Virus record (IMG/VR): IMGVR_UViG_3300046457_000167
Location: 1-63,966 of that record
DNA: 63,966 nucleotides
Source: a virus
Direction: 5' to 3' (one strand)
Both the position numbers and the translations under genes were made by a program. Positions 39,494-48,422 of the stretch are shown piece by piece; position 1 is the stretch's first letter, and the number at the start of each line of letters is the position of its first letter. The notes below the pieces were generated by a model. That model was given only the letters and a program-made list of their open reading frames with translations, searched no databases and was not told where the DNA came from.

Positions 39494-39928
39494 ATGCCTA
39501 ATCGCGAAATTCACAATCAGCTTCACTTCGTCCCACTGTTCGAGCCAAAAGCCGCAACGACCGACAACACTCCTTGGGTCTCTGCCATTATTGACCTTTC
39601 CGGCTACAACGCCGCCGAGTTCGTCATCGAGACCGGCACGCTTACTGACGCGGACGCAACGTTTGCTGTCACGATCGAGCACGGCGACGCGGCCAACCTG
39701 TCCGATACTGCGGCCGTACCGGCTTCGCAGCTTGTCGGCACGCTTGCTCTCGCCAGCTTCGACTTCGCGACCGACGTCAAGGCGCGTAAGATCGGTTACA
39801 TCGGCTCCAAGCGTTATGCGAGAGTCACAGTGACGCCAGCCGCGAATACCGGCAACGTATTCCTCGGCGGCTTTGCCGTTCTTGGCTACCCGGCCGTCGC
39901 ACCGACACCGAATCCTCCGCAGGCTTAA
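39494..39928 (+). CDS. Structural protein, likely head decoration or connector
   Basis: The protein has 144 aa and is beta-rich. TFAVTIEHGDAANLSD, KARKIGYIGSKRYARVTVTP and GNVFLGGFAVLGYP follow the pattern of a virion protein commonly placed after the capsid in siphoviruses. Exact position in the virion is unknown. Confidence 0.7.
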   Translation: MPNREIHNQLHFVPLFEPKAATTDNTPWVSAIIDLSGYNAAEFVIETGTLTDADATFAVTIEHGDAANLSDTAAVPASQLVGTLALASFDFATDVKARKIGYIGSKRYARVTVTPAANTGNVFLGGFAVLGYPAVAPTPNPPQA

Positions 39929-39936
39929 TCATGAGT

Positions 39937-39963
39937 GGCTGGCAATCGCCAGCCCTCCATTTT
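39937..39963 (+). terminator. Hairpin before the next structural gene
   Basis: GGCTGGC (39937-39943) / GCCAGCC (39948-39954) with AATC loop, then CTCCATTTT. It lies 16 bp before ATG 39979. Confidence 0.6.
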
Positions 39964-39978
39964 GGATAGGAAAAACTC

Positions 39979-40383
39979 ATGGTTGACATAGTAATCACCC
40001 CAGCGAACGTCATCGCTGGCGGCAATTCCACACGCGATTCCGGCATTGCGGGCGAAGCCCTGCTGGCCGGCAAGACCGTATTTTTGAATACCACCACGAA
40101 TAAATGGATGCTTTCCGATAACAACGGTTCAGGCACACGCTCTGTCGGCGGCATTGCGCTTGTCGGCGCTTCGCTTAACCAGCCCGTCACGTTCATCAAG
40201 AGCGGTGACCTTGCGCTCGGCGCAACGTTGGTTGCTGGCACCGCATATTACCTCTCCGGCACCCCAGGCGGAATCTGCCCCGTTGCCGACCTTGTGACCG
40301 GCATGGATCCGGTTCTGATCGGTATCGCTACCTCCACGACCAACATCAACGTCAGCATCCAAGACGTCGGCGTTACTCTGTAA
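39979..40383 (+). CDS. Structural protein, 134 aa
   Basis: MVDIVITPANVIAGGNSTRD, AGKTVFLNTTTNKWMLSD and GTAYYLSGTPGGICP resemble short beta-rich virion proteins (decoration or spike type). Probably a capsid-associated protein. Confidence 0.65.
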   Translation: MVDIVITPANVIAGGNSTRDSGIAGEALLAGKTVFLNTTTNKWMLSDNNGSGTRSVGGIALVGASLNQPVTFIKSGDLALGATLVAGTAYYLSGTPGGICPVADLVTGMDPVLIGIATSTTNINVSIQDVGVTL

Positions 40384-40384
40384 C

Positions 40385-40567
40385 ATGTGGGTGCTCTTCA
40401 CGCAGGTTTTTGCGTTCGCGCCGACGCCTGCCGTGACCATCGTTTACCAGCCAGATGGCGGCCCGCACAAAGATGGCCGCCACTTGGTTCTACGCAAGTG
40501 CGGCGAGGCGGCTATAGCGGCTGGCAAGGCTGTGGCGTGCGAACGGCCGAAGGGGTGGCGACAATGA
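40385..40567 (+). CDS. Small protein, 60 aa
   Basis: ATG 40385 follows one base after the previous stop. Content: hydrophobic N-terminus (WVLFTQVFAFAPTPAV) and a basic C-terminus. Unknown. Confidence 0.5.
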   Translation: MWVLFTQVFAFAPTPAVTIVYQPDGGPHKDGRHLVLRKCGEAAIAAGKAVACERPKGWRQ

Positions 40568-40695
40568 AAGCGTGGTTTTTGGCTGTGCCAGGCAATCTTT
40601 GGCACTTCCTGCTCGACTTTAAGATCGGACTCGATCTCGGCCGCACTTGGCGCAAGTCGTTTCAGGTTGCTCGTATTATGTACGGAGTGCGGTGA
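40564..40695 (+). CDS. Small protein, 43 aa
   Basis: ATG 40564 overlaps the previous stop (ATGA) and the stop TGA shares a base with the next ATG. It reads MKAWFLAVPGNLWHFLLDFK and further basic residues. The coupling on both sides supports translation. Confidence 0.5.
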   Translation: MKAWFLAVPGNLWHFLLDFKIGLDLGRTWRKSFQVARIMYGVR

Positions 40696-41042
40696 TGGTT
40701 ATTGGAGCTGGCGCGCTTAGGGAGAAAATTTCCTTCCAGCGAAGAGTTGGGGCGGCAGATGAGTACGGGAACGAGCAAACAACTTGGCAAACCGTCTTCA
40801 CGACAGCGGCGCAACTATCTCCAAAGGTCGGCTCTGAGCCGGTTATCGCCGCAAGGCTAACCGGTGTTCAGCCATACAAGGTGGTCATTCGGTCGAACGA
40901 GCAATCTAGGACCATGGATACATCATGGCGAATTGTCGACGCGCGAAATACAAGTCGTGTGTTCAACATTCTCACCATAATAAACGCAGACGAAAAGAAC
41001 GCGTACCTTGAGATGCTGGCCGTTCAGGGGGTTGCTACCTGA
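40695..41042 (+). CDS. Head closure / head-tail joining protein
   Basis: The protein has 115 aa. GALREKISFQRRVGAADEYG, WQTVFTTAAQL and SWRIVDARNTSRVFNI match the phage head-tail joining family (SPP1 gp16-like). Confidence 0.85.
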   Translation: MVIGAGALREKISFQRRVGAADEYGNEQTTWQTVFTTAAQLSPKVGSEPVIAARLTGVQPYKVVIRSNEQSRTMDTSWRIVDARNTSRVFNILTIINADEKNAYLEMLAVQGVAT

Positions 41043-41536
41043 TGGCACTGAAGGCGCAAATGCTCGGCCGCGACAAGTTAGAAGCCAAGCTCAACGCCAT
41101 CGCGCCGAAGGCCGCAGTCTACGCTGCCGCGGCAAAGTTGCAGATCGCCGAAGATGCGGCCAGCAAGATAGCGCAGGGCGCACCTCGAGGCGCGACGCTG
41201 GAATATGCGGAAAGCATTGAAGGCGACTTCCTTAAGAATCGACCGAAGCAAAGCCAAGTCGGTATTCGCGACACCAAAGACCTAGATGCGGCAGGCATAT
41301 TCGCTCCGTTTATTTGGAGGTTCTTGGAATGGGGGACCGCGCCTCATAATACAGTCAAAGGCGGTGGGACGAAGGTAGGCCAAAGACAGACTCGCGCTCA
41401 GGGTGCCCAAATGCACCCAGGCACGCGTGCGCAGCCGCATATCTTCAACGTTTGGCGCTCCATGCGAGCCGGCGCCAAGAAGAAAATTCAGGCCGCGGTC
41501 AATAAGGCCGTGCGGGAAGTCATGAAGGGCGGATAA
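41042..41536 (+). CDS. HK97 gp10-like tail component
   Basis: The protein has 164 aa. GRDKLEAKLNAIAPKA, PFIWRFLEWGTAPHNTVKGG and HPGTRAQPHIFNVWR match the gp10 (HK97-gp10_like) tail terminator-associated family. Confidence 0.85.
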   Translation: MALKAQMLGRDKLEAKLNAIAPKAAVYAAAAKLQIAEDAASKIAQGAPRGATLEYAESIEGDFLKNRPKQSQVGIRDTKDLDAAGIFAPFIWRFLEWGTAPHNTVKGGGTKVGQRQTRAQGAQMHPGTRAQPHIFNVWRSMRAGAKKKIQAAVNKAVREVMKGG

Positions 41537-41537
41537 C

Positions 41538-41948
41538 ATGGCTTCAGTCGATCTAGAGCTCCAAAGCGCGATGGCCGCCCGCCTGAAGGCGGATGCAGCG
41601 CTTACGGCGCTGGTTGCAGGACGCATCTATGACCAGCCGCCCACGCCAGTCACGTTTCCATATGTAGAACTTGGCGAGGCGCAAGTCTTACGAGCCGACG
41701 CCACCTGCATCAGTGCAGGCGAGGTCTACCTGACATTACATGGGTGGTCGACAAAGGTTGGCTATCCAGAGGTGAAGGCGATTGCCGACGCCGTTGCGGA
41801 GTCGCTCCACCACGCGCCTCTAAATCTGCCTACCAACAGACTAATTTCCATCAGCCATCGTCAGACGCGCGTGTTTCGCGATGCCGACGGCCTGACGTCG
41901 CACGCGGTCATAGAACTCGTTGCGTATGTCGAGAAACCGCTGAACTAG
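41538..41948 (+). CDS. DUF3168 tail completion protein
   Basis: The protein has 136 aa. LQSAMAARLKADAALTALVA, GRIYDQPPTPVTFPYVELGE and TLHGWSTKVGYPEVKAIADA are typical of DUF3168 tail terminator proteins that end tail-tube growth. Confidence 0.88.
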   Translation: MASVDLELQSAMAARLKADAALTALVAGRIYDQPPTPVTFPYVELGEAQVLRADATCISAGEVYLTLHGWSTKVGYPEVKAIADAVAESLHHAPLNLPTNRLISISHRQTRVFRDADGLTSHAVIELVAYVEKPLN

Positions 41949-41998
41949 CCGTCACTAGCTACGGCCAGCGTCCTTTGTCCTAGGACACCATCACCACG

Positions 41999-42021
41999 CC
42001 CGGCCATGTGCCGGGTTTTTT
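41999..42021 (+). terminator. Hairpin with T-tract before the tail tube gene
   Basis: CCCGGC (41999-42004) / GCCGGG (42010-42015) plus TTTTTT, ending 22 bp before ATG 42043. An additional GTCCTAGGAC palindrome lies 15 bp upstream. Confidence 0.65.
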
Positions 42022-42042
42022 CATACATGAAGGAACCATCAC

Positions 42043-42480
42043 ATGGTAACGACCCCCGGCCAACAGGTTGGTAGACTGCTGCTCATTCAGTTGGGTGACG
42101 GCAATAGCCCAGAGACGTTTTCTAACCTTTGTGGCCTCAAAACCCGCAGCTTCGACCTGACCACTGCGTCAGTCGATACGACTATTCCAAGCTGCACCAA
42201 TCCTGGCGACGTTGTCCAGAAGACTGGCCGTCCGGGGCAGGCTTCGCGCTCGTTCACTGGTTCAGGCGCCTACGTTGCTGGCGCCAACATGTCGGCGTTC
42301 ATGACCCACGTCATCGGCGCGACCGTGTTCAACGCTAACGTCATCGTACCGGGACTGGGAACCTTTACGGGAAGTTTCTTCGTATCTTCGTTTACCGTTT
42401 CTGGTGACGTCGACCCGAATATGGAGTTCAACGCCACGTTTGAAGCTGCCGCACCTCTCGCCTTTACGGCCGAGGCATAA
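42043..42480 (+). CDS. Major tail (tube) protein
   Basis: The protein has 145 aa and is beta-rich. FSNLCGLKTRSFDLTTASVD, GRPGQASRSFTGSGAYVA and GSFFVSSFTVSGDVDPNMEF fit TP901-1/GTA-type tail tube proteins, which stack as hexamers. Confidence 0.85.
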   Translation: MVTTPGQQVGRLLLIQLGDGNSPETFSNLCGLKTRSFDLTTASVDTTIPSCTNPGDVVQKTGRPGQASRSFTGSGAYVAGANMSAFMTHVIGATVFNANVIVPGLGTFTGSFFVSSFTVSGDVDPNMEFNATFEAAAPLAFTAEA

Positions 42481-42483
42481 TCC

Positions 42484-42879
42484 ATGGCTAAAGGGGAGAA
42501 AACTACCATGGCATCTACTGAAGTCGAAGCGCCAAAAGCGCCTGTCTACAAACACGCAGTCAACGGGGCGCGCGGAGAAGTGCGCCTCGTTATCGCCGAC
42601 GTCGAGTTGGTGATTGCTGCGGAGATGGCCGGCCTGTCTGCCGTGTCGACACGGCTGGAATGCAAGTCTATGGGCGACCTGTTCGTACGCCTCAGCAACG
42701 TTGAGGTTGCAGCTACCGTCGCCGGTATCGAATTACTCACAGTCAAAGGCGACTGGGCTGCGGCAATTGATAAGTTGCGGCTGGTCCACTTTGCTGCGGT
42801 TAAGGACGCGTTTTTGGCGGCTCTTTCTCACCACGTTGGCGGTGACGAGGGAAACGGCGAAGCCGCGAAAGCGGCATAA
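42484..42879 (+). CDS. Tail assembly chaperone, first part
   Basis: The protein has 131 aa from ATG 42484; ATG 42511 has a better ribosome site (GGGGAG). VYKHAVNGARGEVRLVIADV, LSAVSTRLECKSMGDLFVRL and KDAFLAALSHH match the GTA-like tail assembly chaperone family placed between tube and tape measure. A second frame continues after it. Confidence 0.75.
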   Translation: MAKGEKTTMASTEVEAPKAPVYKHAVNGARGEVRLVIADVELVIAAEMAGLSAVSTRLECKSMGDLFVRLSNVEVAATVAGIELLTVKGDWAAAIDKLRLVHFAAVKDAFLAALSHHVGGDEGNGEAAKAA

Positions 42880-43097
42880 AAGAAAACGACGAGCCGTTTC
42901 CGTGGCGACGCTGGATGAAGACGGCAATCGGCGGCCTTGGGTGGCGGCCGGCTGACTTCTGGCAGGCTACCGTTACCGAGTATTTCGCTGGCGTGAACGG
43001 TCACAACGAGGCTAACAGCCCCGGCGAAGCCTCGGAATCGCCGCCGAACAAGGACGAGATGTCTGAGCTGGTGGCGCGGTACGGCAATAACGGCTAG
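42846..43097 (+). CDS. Tail assembly chaperone, second frame (possible -1 frameshift product)
   Basis: In the -1 frame, open from 42846 to the stop at 43095-43097, the sequence gives ENDEPFPWRRWMKTAIGGLG then WRPADFWQATVTEYF, the pattern of the C-terminal chaperone partner (GTA gp10-like). The only ATG, at 42915, falls inside that pattern, and no GTG or TTG precedes it, so expression probably needs a -1 frameshift between 42846 and 42879 as in lambda G/GT. Confidence 0.6.
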   Translation, partial: RGKRRSRESGIKENDEPFPWRRWMKTAIGGLGWRPADFWQATVTEYFAGVNGHNEANSPGEASESPPNKDEMSELVARYGNNG

Positions 43098-43414
43098 CCG
43101 ACGCAGTCCGAAAGGTTCTGGTCAACGAGCAGGTTGCCGTACTTGGTATTGAAGCCGAATGGCTTGAATCCAGTGTATCCGCCGTAACCATTTTTCAGGT
43201 TGACCATGCCGCACACCAACTCCGGACGGCTCTTGGAGAATTTCAGGTCCGCGATCTGGGCGGAATAGGGGTCGGTCGCTGCTCCCACGAGGGCGGCGAA
43301 CACTGACTTCTTTATGTCGTCGCCGATGCCAGACCCGGAGCCGTCCATTATCTGCTGCGCGTTAGCCGCGCCGCCCACGAGTAGGGCCATTACAAAAGCT
43401 GCTTGTTTCAGCAT
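43094..43414 (-). CDS. Secreted protein on the opposite strand (moron)
   Basis: The protein has 106 aa. MLKQAAFVMALLVGGAANAQ is a Sec signal peptide with cleavage after ANA (residue 19). AAHXXX-type motifs are absent; LVCGMVNLKNGYGGYTGFKP and a C-terminal cysteine suggest a disulphide. AGGAGGTG precedes the start. Encoded against the tail genes, it looks like a moron expressed in lysogens; the fold resembles uncharacterised periplasmic proteins. Confidence 0.75.
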   Translation of the reverse strand: MLKQAAFVMALLVGGAANAQQIMDGSGSGIGDDIKKSVFAALVGAATDPYSAQIADLKFSKSRPELVCGMVNLKNGYGGYTGFKPFGFNTKYGNLLVDQNLSDCVG

Positions 43415-43428
43415 TTCACACCTCCTTT

Positions 43429-43454
43429 AGCCCTCACCTAGCGGGCTCTTTTTG
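43429..43454 (+). terminator. Rightward hairpin before the tape measure gene
   Basis: AGCCC (43429-43433) / GGGCT (43443-43447) followed by CTTTTTG. It could stop transcripts from the tail tube side or be part of the recurrent late hairpin series. Confidence 0.5.
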
Positions 43455-43473
43455 CATTTAGGAACATAGCTCG

Positions 43474-46400
43474 ATGGCTGACAATACAGACGATCTGGTC
43501 ATCAGCATTAGCACTGATACCACAACCATCAAGCGAGCGCTAACGAAATTAGTTGGCGACGTTGACGCAGCGTCGGGCCAGATCAGCCGAAAGTTTGATT
43601 CCGTCGGAAAGTCGCTCGACAACTCAATGACATCGGCGCTTCAAGCGCGAGTCAATGCGCTCGTCGGCATCGGCACATCGGCCACAAAAGAGTGGAGCGG
43701 CGCGCTATCCGACCAGGGCAAACAGCTTGATCAGTTGCGGGCCAAATACAACCCATTGTTCGCGACGATCACTCAGTACAAGAAGAACATTTCGGATATC
43801 AAGACGCTCTATAGGAGCGGCGTTACCGACGTCAACGAATACACCGCAGCACTATCGCGTGAGCGGCAGGCAACGCTTGCAAACATCGCCGCGCAGAAGG
43901 GTCAGAACAACCCGCAGCCGCAGCCCGGCAACCCTAATGTTCGCACGTATCAGACGGCTAATATCGTAGCGCAGCTGCAGGATACTTTTGTGTCAGCGCT
44001 TGGCGGCCAGAAGGCCAGCACGATCGGCTTTCAGCAGGGCACGCAGTTGGCCGACGTCATTCAGACGATGGGTAACGGCAAGAGCGTCATCTCGGGCCTC
44101 GGCGCTGCTTTCGCTTCAGTAGTTAGCCCGGTTTCGCTCATTACCATTGGCTTGGTTGCAGGTGGTGCGGCTGCAGTTCAGTTCGGCGCCAAGTTGCTTG
44201 GCTCGCTCAATGAGACAAAGAGCCTAACTGACGCGCTCGCCGACCAAGAAAAGGTTCTGAAGCGCATCGTTGATGCGTACGGAAGCGTTGCGGAGACAGC
44301 GGCAAAGGCAGGGCAGGCCGAAAACAAAAGCCTTGTCGACGCTCTTGGCGCACGCAGCCAGGCCGCGCTCAAACTCTCTACCAGTATCGAGGCCGGCAAC
44401 TTCTTCTCGAGCAAGGACGTTGGCTCCGCCAGATCCGGCGGCCGGTTCGGTCAGGCGCAAACGCAGTTCGTTGCCGCCGTTCCTGCGTTTCAGGACGCCA
44501 TCAACAAACTTAAGGCAGATGTAAAAGCCGGCAAGGCCGACTTCGACGAGTTCTATCTTTCAATAGCGCAACAAGTAGCTATCGATCCGAGCCTATCCAA
44601 GGCAGCTGACAAGATCGTATCGGAAAGCGAAAAACTAAAGCAGGCGACCGACGCGCTGAAAGAATACCAGCGCATTCGTGATGCCGTCTTCAATGACCAA
44701 GGCCCGAACGGTCGACTGTTGTCGCAAGGCAAATCCAGTCAGGCCGATGCTGGCAACCTTGCCGCCTTTGAAGCAGAGCAGCGCGTAGCCAAATCCAGAT
44801 CCGCCCAAGCATTCGCAGCACAAACGGCGGGCGTCAATGCCCGCTCACCATATGAACGAGCCAACGCCGCTCGTCAGGCCGCAGCGGCTCAATATAACGA
44901 CAGTGAGACACCGGACGCACGCAAGCAGCGTATCCAGCAAGCTGGTACAATGGTGCAAATCCAGTCGCAACATGACTTGGCGGAGGCGCAGCGTGACCGC
45001 GGAGTAGCACTCAGTAAGCTACTCACCGACGAACAGACCGACATCAATCTAATCGGCAAAACAGGCGGCGAGATTGCTGCGCTTCGCAACGAATATCAGC
45101 TAACCACTCAGTTGCGCATCGACGCCGCGAAGAACGGCACGAAAGTTGACGAATCTGAAATCGAACTGATCAAGCAGAAGTCGCAAGAACTCGGAAAGCT
45201 TACGGACGCCTACAATAAGGCGAACCTGAAGAAAGACTTGTCATTCGAGCGCGATCAGTTGTTTCGGACGTCTCAGCAGCAAGAAGTCGCATCAAGGCTT
45301 CAGGGTGCTGGTCAGGCTGTCGACTTCAATTCTCCGCTTGCAAAGCAAATTCAGCAAAATCAGAAGATTGCTGAAGCGCAAGATACCGTAAAAGGCTTCA
45401 TGACCAGCTTTCGCGATAATATCGTGAAGGATGGCGGCAACATCGGCAAGGCGTTTGGGGAAAGTGTCAAAGACACGTTTCTTAATGTCTTAACCAAGGC
45501 CAGCGACAAGGCGATTGAATCGCTGACAAATTCGATTGTCGGCGCGCTCTTTAATACTGGCGGGAGCGGCGGCGCAGGCGGAGCAGCGGCTGGCGCAGTT
45601 GGTGTTGCCGGGAAACTATTCGGCGGGTCAACATCTGCGGGTAGCAGCGGCGTTTCCTCCGTAGGCTCAGCCGTCGACAAGGCATCATCGCTTCTCGGCT
45701 CGAATGAGAGCAGCCCAGGCCAGATCAACAGCTTCTTGAAGGCTGGTGGCGTGGACATCAATGCCGCTCAAACGGCTTGGTGCGCTGGCTTCGTCAACTC
45801 TTCGCTGGCGCAGGTTGGAGTCAAAGGAAGCGGGTCACTTACCGCCAATTCATTCCTGAATTGGGGATCGAAGATAGATCCGTCTCAGATACTGAAGGGC
45901 GACGTCCTCGTTCAAAACAGGGGACTTGGTACCGACCAGATGGGTGGCCACGTCGGCTTCGCTACTGGTGCAACCCGAATGTCTGGCGGCGCACAACAGC
46001 TTCAAATGTTGTCTGGAAATTCCAGCAACGGTGTGAACAACACTTGGGTCAATGCCATGGACGTGCAGGCGAGGCGGGCAACCGACGCGTCAGCCGCACT
46101 TGGTAAGCTAGCCGGTTCGTCCGGCGCAGCCACGCAGGGTCTCGATAAGATCGGCCAGTTATCTTCCAGCTTCTTCCCAGCGGCGCCGACAGGCGGTGGC
46201 GGGGGAGGCGGCTTTGGCGGATTCCTTAGCTCGATATTCGGTGGTGCCTTCAAACCTAACGGCGCGCAAGCAACGCTAGCCGCAAGCGGCGGCATCGGCC
46301 TATTCGCAGACGGCGGCTACACCGGCCCCGGCGGCAAGCATACGCCAGCCGGTATCGTCCACGCTGGCGAGTTTGTCATTCCAAAGAACGTCGTCGATAA

Positions 46401-46689
46401 GGTCGGGCTACCGGCTCTTGGCATGATGTTGAAGGGCTATGCGGACGGCGGCCTTGTTACGCCAGTCATGGCCCCAACAGGCCCAGCCTTAGCATCGCGC
46501 AACACCTCCACCGCACAAGGCGGCGGTCCAGGCGTTCTGCAGGTCCACATTACCGGAGCGAACGGCGACGACCATATCCGCACCCTCGTAAAGCAGGGCG
46601 TCGGCGAAGGTCTCAACCAGTACAACGATTCGCAGGTCCGCGGCGGGTTCGGCACAAATCAAAACCGCTGGCAGGCTCGCAAGGGCTGA
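43474..46689 (+). CDS. Tail tape measure protein with embedded cysteine peptidase domain
   Basis: The protein has 1071 aa. Long helical regions with hydrophobic segments (near residues 200-250) set tail length. Around residues 750-860, AWCAGFVNSSLAQVGVKGSG, FLNWGSKIDPSQILKGDVLV and GGHVGFATG form a CHAP-like (TIGR02594-type) domain with Cys near 769 and His near 825, probably for cell-wall digestion during injection. The C-terminus has the common FADGGYTGPGGKHTPAGIVH and GEFVIPKNVV motif. Confidence 0.9.
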   Translation: MADNTDDLVISISTDTTTIKRALTKLVGDVDAASGQISRKFDSVGKSLDNSMTSALQARVNALVGIGTSATKEWSGALSDQGKQLDQLRAKYNPLFATITQYKKNISDIKTLYRSGVTDVNEYTAALSRERQATLANIAAQKGQNNPQPQPGNPNVRTYQTANIVAQLQDTFVSALGGQKASTIGFQQGTQLADVIQTMGNGKSVISGLGAAFASVVSPVSLITIGLVAGGAAAVQFGAKLLGSLNETKSLTDALADQEKVLKRIVDAYGSVAETAAKAGQAENKSLVDALGARSQAALKLSTSIEAGNFFSSKDVGSARSGGRFGQAQTQFVAAVPAFQDAINKLKADVKAGKADFDEFYLSIAQQVAIDPSLSKAADKIVSESEKLKQATDALKEYQRIRDAVFNDQGPNGRLLSQGKSSQADAGNLAAFEAEQRVAKSRSAQAFAAQTAGVNARSPYERANAARQAAAAQYNDSETPDARKQRIQQAGTMVQIQSQHDLAEAQRDRGVALSKLLTDEQTDINLIGKTGGEIAALRNEYQLTTQLRIDAAKNGTKVDESEIELIKQKSQELGKLTDAYNKANLKKDLSFERDQLFRTSQQQEVASRLQGAGQAVDFNSPLAKQIQQNQKIAEAQDTVKGFMTSFRDNIVKDGGNIGKAFGESVKDTFLNVLTKASDKAIESLTNSIVGALFNTGGSGGAGGAAAGAVGVAGKLFGGSTSAGSSGVSSVGSAVDKASSLLGSNESSPGQINSFLKAGGVDINAAQTAWCAGFVNSSLAQVGVKGSGSLTANSFLNWGSKIDPSQILKGDVLVQNRGLGTDQMGGHVGFATGATRMSGGAQQLQMLSGNSSNGVNNTWVNAMDVQARRATDASAALGKLAGSSGAATQGLDKIGQLSSSFFPAAPTGGGGGGGFGGFLSSIFGGAFKPNGAQATLAASGGIGLFADGGYTGPGGKHTPAGIVHAGEFVIPKNVVDKVGLPALGMMLKGYADGGLVTPVMAPTGPALASRNTSTAQGGGPGVLQVHITGANGDDHIRTLVKQGVGEGLNQYNDSQVRGGFGTNQNRWQARKG

Positions 46690-46726
46690 ACGACGCGGCG
46701 TGGCAGCCATGGGTTACGAACTTTCT

Positions 46727-46764
46727 GTGGCCGCGCCGTTCACTGCGCATGTAGTGGCGGCCAC
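46727..46764 (+). other. Hairpin between tape measure and distal tail genes
   Basis: GTGGCCGC (46727-46734) pairs with GCGGCCAC (46757-46764), and CACT/AGTG inside extends it. No T-tract follows. It lies 22 bp before ATG 46786. Confidence 0.5.
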
Positions 46765-46785
46765 CTCTCCAGTCAAGGGCTCATC

Positions 46786-47649
46786 ATGGCATCCTATCTG
46801 AATAACCCGACGCTGGCGGCTAATTTCCTCTCCCCGGTGCGTACGACCTATGATGTACTCGGCTCTTCGGTGGACGGTGGTCGCAACGGGGTTGGCGAAA
46901 GCCAGACTATCGAGATGAGCGGTGGCGGTATCGTCACCGCCACATATGAAGATTGTAAAATAAAAGACCCCGAACAGTATGAGTACGTCAACTGGCTTGG
47001 AGCCCGCCTGAACGGCGGGTTCCGCTTTATCAACGTGCCGATTATTACCGACTGGTTCGGCCCGTTCCCAAAGATCGGGGGGCTGCCGACGCCAATCATT
47101 GATCATATTAGGCACGCACCAGCAACTGCCGCGCAGGCTGCGAATATTGCATGGTCTGATGCCGGTGACCTCGATCAGCAATTGGTGTGGGATGACGGCG
47201 CGGGTGTTGCGCAGAATATCGCGTGGGACACGGATCAAACTTATCCCTTATCCCAAGGCGCTCTATTCTCCGATGGCTCTGGTTACAGCCAGGCAACGGT
47301 ACGGGGCGAGATCACCGAAGCGGCGGGCGGTAACGCCGGCATCATCTCCATGCGCGTCTACGGCCTATCCAGGCCGCTGCGTTGGTCCGACTGGTTCTCG
47401 ATCTGCCACCCGACCAAGGGCTGGCGCGCTTACCGCTACTGGGAAGTGCTGGACAAGAGCGACGAAGAAAACCCTGTCTATCGGCTAGCGCTCGCGCCGC
47501 CTCTTCGTGAGGCTGTCACGGTCGGCCAACGTGTCGAGTTCGCGCGACCGCGCTTCGTCGCCAAGTTCAAGGCAGACTTCACCCTTCCATCTGTTGTCGA
47601 AGCGTTCTTCGTGACGCAGCAAACCATTCAATTTTCAGAGGCGTTCTAG
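46786..47649 (+). CDS. Distal tail protein
   Basis: The protein has 287 aa. NWLGARLNGGFRFINVPIIT, RVYGLSRPLRWSDWFSICHP and LREAVTVGQRVEFARPRFVA are beta-rich and typical of tail-tip proteins behind the tape measure. Corresponds in position to the first tail-tip protein of gene transfer agents. Confidence 0.75.
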   Translation: MASYLNNPTLAANFLSPVRTTYDVLGSSVDGGRNGVGESQTIEMSGGGIVTATYEDCKIKDPEQYEYVNWLGARLNGGFRFINVPIITDWFGPFPKIGGLPTPIIDHIRHAPATAAQAANIAWSDAGDLDQQLVWDDGAGVAQNIAWDTDQTYPLSQGALFSDGSGYSQATVRGEITEAAGGNAGIISMRVYGLSRPLRWSDWFSICHPTKGWRAYRYWEVLDKSDEENPVYRLALAPPLREAVTVGQRVEFARPRFVAKFKADFTLPSVVEAFFVTQQTIQFSEAF

Positions 47650-48393
47650 ATGGCAGACAACATTAAAAGCGGTCCTTTGCTGACGCTGACACATCTAGTC
47701 GGCAATGACGCAACTGGCAGGGGCGGCAGGAAGGCTGTATCTGATTTTGCTACGGCCGCGCAGGGTGCAAAGGCTGACACGGCTTTGCAGCCAGCGACGT
47801 CTGCCGACAACATCACGGACGGGACGACCAACAAGGCGTTTTTAGCCACAGAACGGACCAAGCTTGCCGGCGTGGCGACTGGGGCGACGGCGAATTCTAC
47901 CGACGCAGTCCTGCTTGCTCGTGCCAACCACACCGGCACGGAAAGCGCTGACGTTCTGACAGACGGGACGACGAACAAAGCCTTCTTGGCGACGGAACGC
48001 ACGAAATTGGCTGGTGTTGCAGCTTCGGCTACAGCCAACCCTGTTACGTCCGGATCGTGGACTCCGACCCTGTCGGCCTCGGGTGGCACCATCACCACTT
48101 CGTCCGCTTCTGGTCAGTGGATTTCCCGCGATGGTATTAGATACTGTCAAATGACCGCGACTATCACGACGGTAGGCACTGCAACAGGATCGCTTATCTT
48201 CTCACTACCAGTGGCAGCGAATGCGTCTAAGGGTTCAGCCGCAGTTACCGGCAAGGAAACTAGCGTCTCTGGTAAGGCTGTTGCGGGAGTTATTGCTCAA
48301 GGCGCCTCTCTTTGCGGTGTTACCGATTATAATAACGCTACAATCTTGGCCTCTGGCGCGGTTGTAACTGTCAGCTTTTCTTACTTCGAGTAA
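47650..48393 (+). CDS. Tail fibre-like protein with internal repeats
   Basis: The protein has 247 aa. DGTTNKAFLATERTKLAGVA occurs twice (about residues 57 and 106) as in many phage fibres whose repeats form a triple beta-structure; the C-terminal 90 residues (SGSWTPTLSASGGTIT) are a C1q/knob-like beta domain. Probably a trimeric fibre at the tail tip. Confidence 0.75.
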   Translation: MADNIKSGPLLTLTHLVGNDATGRGGRKAVSDFATAAQGAKADTALQPATSADNITDGTTNKAFLATERTKLAGVATGATANSTDAVLLARANHTGTESADVLTDGTTNKAFLATERTKLAGVAASATANPVTSGSWTPTLSASGGTITTSSASGQWISRDGIRYCQMTATITTVGTATGSLIFSLPVAANASKGSAAVTGKETSVSGKAVAGVIAQGASLCGVTDYNNATILASGAVVTVSFSYFE

Positions 48394-48422
48394 GCCTGCC
48401 ACGCCGCTAACCCATCACCTTC

